NCBI GenBank assembly: GCA_011523735.1
Contig: WTGB01000048.1
Location: 1-64,000 of the forward strand
Reading direction: 5' to 3'
Source: Chloroflexota bacterium
GTDB taxonomy: Bacteria; Chloroflexota; Anaerolineae; Aggregatilineales; Phototrophicaceae
Length of the DNA stretch: 64,000 nucleotides
The position numbers and the translations under genes were made by a program. The notes beneath the pieces were generated by a model. That model was not told the origin of the DNA, searched no databases, and saw only the letters and a program-made list of their open reading frames with translations. How positions within the stretch are numbered: position 1 is the stretch's first letter; each line of letters starts with the position of its first letter. Of this stretch, positions 59,957 through 64,000 are shown piece after piece.

Positions 59957-61618
59957 TTAAGTTGGGCGGCGCATGACGATTTGCCACAGTTCCGACAATT
60001 CCCGCATTTTCAGCAACAGCGCGGCCAACACAAAGGCCGCCAGTCCAATGACACTTTCAATAGCCAGTCGCGCGATAGTGAAGGTCAATCCGCGACTGTG
60101 AACAAGGCTCTCCCAGAGAGCATCGGCCGCGACTATGGCTCCAGCCATAACCAGCGATGCGGCAAGCGTCTTGATCAGGCAAATTGAAAGCGTGTCTTCG
60201 TGAATGCCGCGCCAGCGCCGGCGCAAAACGTAGAGCAATGATAGCACTTCAAACATGACGCCGAGCGAATTTGCCAGAGCGAGTCCGCTAACGCTGCCGA
60301 CTTCCGGTTGAATCGACAAGCTTGGCATGGTCCGCGCTACCGAATTGAGCAGACTGTTGGCGCTGACGGACTCGACATCGCTTAGGATGAAAGCAAAGAC
60401 GAAATTGATGAGCGCACCGCCCAGCGCGGCAAAAAGCGGGGTCAGGGTGTCTTTGTCGGCGTAGAAGCTCCGCGCTATGACTTCCAGCGTCGAGTGTACG
60501 ATGAGACCGAGTGTGAACATTGTCAAGGTGCTGTAGACTAGCGCCGAGGCAGAAGCATCGAAAGCGCCGCGCTCAAGCAGGCTTATCAGCGGACGGCCAA
60601 GGACGATCAAGCCGATCGCCGCGGGAATGCTGCTGATAAGGATGAAACGCAGTGCGCCTGTCATTGCGCTACGTTTCCCCTCGAGATCGTTCATTTCGCT
60701 CAAGGCGGCCAAGGTGGGAAAGATCACGATGCCCATCGCCGTGCCGATAAGCGTCTGCGGTATTTGCATTAGGCGCCAACCCCAATCCAGCGCGCTGACG
60801 GAGCCGACGCCAAGCCGCGAGGCGATGTTGTTCATCACAAGAAAGTTAAGGCTGAAAACGCCCAAACCGCCGATGCGCGGCAGCATCAAGCGGATGACCC
60901 GCCAGAGTTGAGGATCTCGCAAGCCCAATTCGAGCCGCCAGCGCATCTTGTAACGGATCAAGCCGGGGACCTGTATGCCGAAGTGAAGCGCCGCGCCGAG
61001 GACAGCGCCGATGGCGATACCGTGTACGCCAAAACCCGGTAGCAGGAAGATCACACCGAAAAGGATGCCGATATCGAACATGATAGGCGCCAGAGCCGGC
61101 AGAAGAAAATGCTGATGTGAATTGAGGATGCCGCTGAATATCCCGCTGACCGCGAAGATGATCGTGCTGAGCAGCAGGATGCGCATCATGTCGATGGTGT
61201 TGTTTGCAGTGGCGGCGTCGAAGCCGGGCGCGACCACATTGCCGACCAACCAGGGCGCGGAGACAAATACGACGGCGCTGATGATTAGCGCCAGCGTGAA
61301 TATGATGTTGATGAGGTGGCTGGACAGTTTCCAGGCGGCCTCCACTTTTCCTTTGGCCAGGAAACCGCTGAAGACCGGAATGAAGGCGTGGGTCAAGGCG
61401 CCGCCGGAGATCAGAATGACGATTAATTCGGGGATGCGGTTGGCCGCGACATACGCGTCAAGATCGCGTCCGACACCGAAGGCTTGAGCGATTATAAGGG
61501 TCTGCAGGAGGCTGATTAGCTTCGCCGCTCCAAAAGCAAGCATGACCGTAAGCGTGGAGCGGGCGATGTGACGCGTGCGTTGCCTTTGTGATGCGCGTTG
61601 GCGCATATTGATAGCCAT
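59957..61618 (-). CDS. murJ: Lipid II flippase MurJ
   Basis: A 553-residue MviN/MurJ protein with about 14 hydrophobic helices. GVGRDLDAYVAANRIPE carries conserved charged residues in TM1-2 of the central cavity, and AALSEMNDLEG is typical of loop regions. It should flip the undecaprenyl-linked peptidoglycan precursor. The longer family length and a 30-residue insertion near residue 420 (SVSANSLLNSVARTMP) are within normal variation. It follows the C39/TPR gene by eight bases. Confidence 0.93.
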   Translation of the reverse strand: MAINMRQRASQRQRTRHIARSTLTVMLAFGAAKLISLLQTLIIAQAFGVGRDLDAYVAANRIPELIVILISGGALTHAFIPVFSGFLAKGKVEAAWKLSSHLINIIFTLALIISAVVFVSAPWLVGNVVAPGFDAATANNTIDMMRILLLSTIIFAVSGIFSGILNSHQHFLLPALAPIMFDIGILFGVIFLLPGFGVHGIAIGAVLGAALHFGIQVPGLIRYKMRWRLELGLRDPQLWRVIRLMLPRIGGLGVFSLNFLVMNNIASRLGVGSVSALDWGWRLMQIPQTLIGTAMGIVIFPTLAALSEMNDLEGKRSAMTGALRFILISSIPAAIGLIVLGRPLISLLERGAFDASASALVYSTLTMFTLGLIVHSTLEVIARSFYADKDTLTPLFAALGGALINFVFAFILSDVESVSANSLLNSVARTMPSLSIQPEVGSVSGLALANSLGVMFEVLSLLYVLRRRWRGIHEDTLSICLIKTLAASLVMAGAIVAADALWESLVHSRGLTFTIARLAIESVIGLAAFVLAALLLKMRELSELWQIVMRRPT

Positions 61619-61626
61619 CCGGCGCC

Positions 61627-63162
61627 TTAGTTCAAGCTTTCCAACGCTGCGCGGGCGTCGTCGTAGTTAGGATTGTATGCCAAAGCGCGGCGGTACAATG
61701 AGGCTGCTTGCTGTTGGTTGCCCTGGGCTTCACGGACGCGGCCTTGCCAGTAATAGCTCTCTTCAAGTTCAGATGAGTTGTTCAGATTGATCTTTGCCAA
61801 GCTCAATATGTCATCGTAGCGCCCGACCTCGAAATAGGCTTCAAATATGCCGAATTGGTACCAGAAGATGCGCCAGGGCAATTTGCCGGTGCGATTGGCT
61901 TGGTCGAAGGCGACGGCTGCCTCAGCATGGCGATCCAAGGCGACGAGCGATGTCCCCATATTGAGCCAGGCGAAGGCGTTCTGTGGCTGGAGACGCGCTT
62001 CCGTTTGCGCGGCGTCGAAGGCGAACTGCGCCGCGTGTCGCTCGTCCCAGTGAGTATCCAGCAGCGTTTGCAGCAAAGCCTCGCGCTGCGGCTCGTAGAC
62101 GACGATGAATGTGCGGTTGAAAGCCTGCCAATCCTTATCGACCTGGGCGTAACTGATTGCAACGCCCTGGGCAGCGTCGCCAACACCGAGGAAACTGTCA
62201 AAGAAATAGAACAGCTGCAGGTTGTCGTCATAGGCGACTGGCACGCGATAATGGCCGATCCAATCATAGGCTTCGAACATTTCGCCTGTTTCGATGACGA
62301 CGGGGAAACCATTTGCTATCAGGAGTTTCAGCAAGTCCAGCGTGCCGCCCATGCGCACGATTGCCTCCACGAAGGTTTCCTCTTCTACGAATGCCGCCAA
62401 TTCATGCGGGCTGACGTTTTTGTCTTCGCGGTTGGGCTTGAGCCGGGCGCCGGCGTAGGCTTGGTCATGGGTCCAGCCGTAGTAGCTGAGTGCCATCGTG
62501 ATTGTTGCCGGACCGCAATTATTCCAGGTTTGCCGCTGGTGGCGTACGCCCGCTATACGGGCTGCACTTGGCAAGGTGTCCGGCGGGGCTTCAGTAGCGG
62601 CCGGGGGTGATGTTGCCGTCTTGGAGGCTGGCTCAACTTCGGGCACGGTGACTTGTTCCGTCGCTTGTTCTATTGTTGCTATCGGCGTCGCTTCTTCGAG
62701 GAGGGCCGGCAATGGCGTGGCGGTAGGCGGGACAGGCGTGGGCGGCACTGTCGTCTGAGAGACAATCGCCGCCGATTCAGTAGCGGCGGTCGCGGCGAAA
62801 TCAAGCGGCATGTCAAGCAGGGAGAGGGCACTTTCGGAGTCAGCGGGAGATACGATGGTCGGGAAGACGCCGCCGATGGGCGTCGGACGACGGAGAATGC
62901 TCATAAAGGGAAGTTGGTCAATGATGCGTTGCTGCTGCGCTGGCTGCAGGACTTCGCGAAAGCCGAAAACTACGCCAGCAATAGCCAGCATCACCAGGAT
63001 GAAGAATATGATAAGGCCCCAAAAGAGAAACTTGGGCGGCGCTGACAGTCTCTGATCTTGGCGCTTAAGGTAATAGATTTGGCTTGGCTGTGTGTCATGT
63101 AAGTCGCGCACGTTAGCGACCTCGTTGTCGTTTCGGGATGTCAATTTAGCGTAGATATCCAC
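61627..63162 (-). CDS. Membrane-anchored C39-like peptidase with TPR repeats
   Basis: A 511-residue protein. A cytoplasmic N-terminus (1-45), TM helix (about 46-68) and a long Pro/Thr/Glu-rich linker (about 105-205, PPTPVPPTATP) lead to a peptidase C39_2 domain. Its Cys is in TWNNCGPATITMALSYYG and its His in WIGHYRVPVAYDD. TPR-like helices (about 375-505, including AFAWLNMGTSLVALDRHAEAAVAFDQA) end the protein. It probably processes or binds peptides outside the membrane. It sits between ruvX and murJ. Confidence 0.87.
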   Translation of the reverse strand: MDIYAKLTSRNDNEVANVRDLHDTQPSQIYYLKRQDQRLSAPPKFLFWGLIIFFILVMLAIAGVVFGFREVLQPAQQQRIIDQLPFMSILRRPTPIGGVFPTIVSPADSESALSLLDMPLDFAATAATESAAIVSQTTVPPTPVPPTATPLPALLEEATPIATIEQATEQVTVPEVEPASKTATSPPAATEAPPDTLPSAARIAGVRHQRQTWNNCGPATITMALSYYGWTHDQAYAGARLKPNREDKNVSPHELAAFVEEETFVEAIVRMGGTLDLLKLLIANGFPVVIETGEMFEAYDWIGHYRVPVAYDDNLQLFYFFDSFLGVGDAAQGVAISYAQVDKDWQAFNRTFIVVYEPQREALLQTLLDTHWDERHAAQFAFDAAQTEARLQPQNAFAWLNMGTSLVALDRHAEAAVAFDQANRTGKLPWRIFWYQFGIFEAYFEVGRYDDILSLAKINLNNSSELEESYYWQGRVREAQGNQQQAASLYRRALAYNPNYDDARAALESLN

Positions 63163-63219
63163 TCTTCCAGCGGAAAGAGCAGCACCGGCTCCGCCAATTA
63201 CTAGTATAGTACGCTTTGC

Positions 63220-63672
63220 TTATGCGCCAATGTCATGTGGGGGAAACGTAGAGGAACCACCGCTTAGGGCATCGAGAAATGATTGCAGGATGATTCTCGC
63301 GGCGAGGTCGTCAACGGGTTGGCGCGGACCGCGTTTTTGCGCTGTTGCCAGCCGGCGCGCCTCATCGCTTGTCAGGTACTCACTAACTTCTACAATCGGC
63401 AGGGGGATGGTTTCTCGCATTTGGGCTATCCATTCACGCACGTGATCAGCCTGGGTGCGGATGCCGGCAGGCGCATTGGGGTTCACGGGGACGCCTACGA
63501 CAATTCCGGCGGCGCCTTCTTGCTCAGCGATTAAGCGGATGCGGGCGAAGTCTTCTTTGGGCGAGCGTGATTGAATAATCTCAAGCTCGCGCGCGCTGAT
63601 GCCGAGAGCATCGCTGATGGCAAGGCCGATTCGCTTTTCGCCGTGGTCAATGCCGAGCAGGCGGCCGATCAT
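63220..63672 (-). CDS. ruvX: Putative pre-16S rRNA nuclease / Holliday junction resolvase YqgF
   Basis: A 150-residue RNase H-fold nuclease. RLLGIDHGEKRIGLAISD supplies the first catalytic aspartate, GIVVGVPVNPNA the Glu-equivalent region and VDDLAARIILQSFL the last aspartate. The family trims the 16S rRNA 5' end. It starts in an ATGA overlap with the partial gene upstream and lies 57 bases ahead of the C39/TPR gene. Confidence 0.93.
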   Translation of the reverse strand: MIGRLLGIDHGEKRIGLAISDALGISARELEIIQSRSPKEDFARIRLIAEQEGAAGIVVGVPVNPNAPAGIRTQADHVREWIAQMRETIPLPIVEVSEYLTSDEARRLATAQKRGPRQPVDDLAARIILQSFLDALSGGSSTFPPHDIGA

Positions 63673-64000
63673 TGATTGTCTCTCACTTGCACATCAATGC
63701 GGACCGCCAATTGGGGCATTCGCTGCAAAGTCGACGGGAAGAGTTCAATTTGCGGCGGGTCGATTGAAGAGATATTGGGGTTTGCATCCAGCAATTGTCG
63801 CGCTTCTTTCATCGTCGCGCCAGCTAATTGTTCGCCCAAGAGGTTGCTGTCTAGTTTCGCGATGACGGAAGCGCTGCCAGTGACGGTAAAGCTGATCTGG
63901 CTATCGGCGCGGCTCTGTGAGAATGGTCCACGCGTGTAGGACACAGAATCAAGCAACAATTGCTTCTCAGGAGGCACTGCCGCTTTGAGCCGGGCGAGCA
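63669..64000 (-). CDS. C-terminal part of a protein, possibly baseplate J-like (partial)
   Basis: The frame remains open to the end of the window, so only the last about 110 residues are seen. The segment ISFTVTGSASVIAKLDSNLLGEQLAGATMKEA, followed by a short beta stretch with LFPSTLQRMPQLAVRIDV, resembles the end of large Chloroflexota proteins annotated as baseplate J/gp47 family. That label is from memory and weak. It overlaps ruvX by four bases, so it belongs to the same transcript. Confidence 0.55.
   Translation of the reverse strand, partial: LARLKAAVPPEKQLLLDSVSYTRGPFSQSRADSQISFTVTGSASVIAKLDSNLLGEQLAGATMKEARQLLDANPNISSIDPPQIELFPSTLQRMPQLAVRIDVQVRDNQ

Noticed and set aside
1-64000. CRISPR arrays, rRNA, transposases, integrases or prophage
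   Set aside because: No regular repeat-spacer pattern, rRNA signature or mobile-element protein was seen; the baseplate-J-like fragment alone is not evidence of a phage.

Overview
The window looks like a chromosomal stretch from a moderately GC-rich free-living bacterium, most likely a member of the Chloroflexota (Anaerolineae-like). This is an inference from several traits: secreted proteins with Pro/Thr-rich linkers such as PTATPT, a DNA topoisomerase I with an N-terminal zinc-ribbon extension, many dipeptide-type ABC importers and Gfo/Idh/MocA dehydrogenases, and a mix of good Shine-Dalgarno sites with apparently leaderless starts. No rRNA, CRISPR array, transposase, integrase or phage module was seen. 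The only RNA gene found is tRNA-Arg(CCG).

Layout. 1-0.9 kb: end of a respiratory locus (small membrane protein, membrane-anchored cytochrome c). 1-2.7 kb: RqcH/NFACT ribosome-rescue factor. 2.7-6.2 kb (minus): three glycosyltransferases in one unit. 6.3-9.2 kb: KDG-type sugar kinase and an ABC exporter. 9.2-12.1 kb (minus): a Gfo/Idh dehydrogenase, then a membrane-anchored glycoside hydrolase translationally coupled to a family 3 solute-binding protein. 12.4-16.4 kb: a sulfotransferase-like protein overlapping a class IV aminotransferase homologue that has His at the usual PLP-lysine position, followed by a solitary molybdenum hydroxylase large subunit. 16.5-25.7 kb: a catabolic island with SDR, ketopantoate-reductase-like, creatininase, two PhyH dioxygenases, a DapA-family aldolase, an OYE flavoenzyme, an aldo/keto reductase and galactose mutarotase.

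25.7-38.4 kb (minus): an unusual 11-gene co-directional run. It holds two complete substrate-binding-protein/permease sets but one ATPase pair, with an MlrC-type M81 peptidase, a ROK sugar kinase and a tiny membrane protein embedded. One permease carries a periplasmic insertion resembling half of a solute-binding protein; another carries two calcium-loop-like repeats. A ROK repressor lies immediately upstream and is divergent, with back-to-back promoters, from a Gfo/Idh dehydrogenase. Together these look like a regulated uptake and processing system for a peptide- or glycoside-like substrate.

41-48 kb: tRNA-Arg, a lipoprotein and an M23 peptidase, a chimeric PBP1-SH3b-CARDB secreted protein, an MBL hydrolase overlapping greA, and an unknown two-TM protein. 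48.5-56 kb (minus): ffh-rpsP-khpA-rimM and then dprA-manC-topA, ordinary housekeeping genes with a near-consensus promoter before ffh. 56-57.1 kb: a gene-free, repeat-bearing spacer. 57.1-64 kb (minus): baseplate-J-like fragment, ruvX, C39/TPR protein, murJ, glyoxalase-II-like hydrolase, an alkaline-phosphatase-superfamily enzyme and an MFS transporter, in one closely spaced unit.
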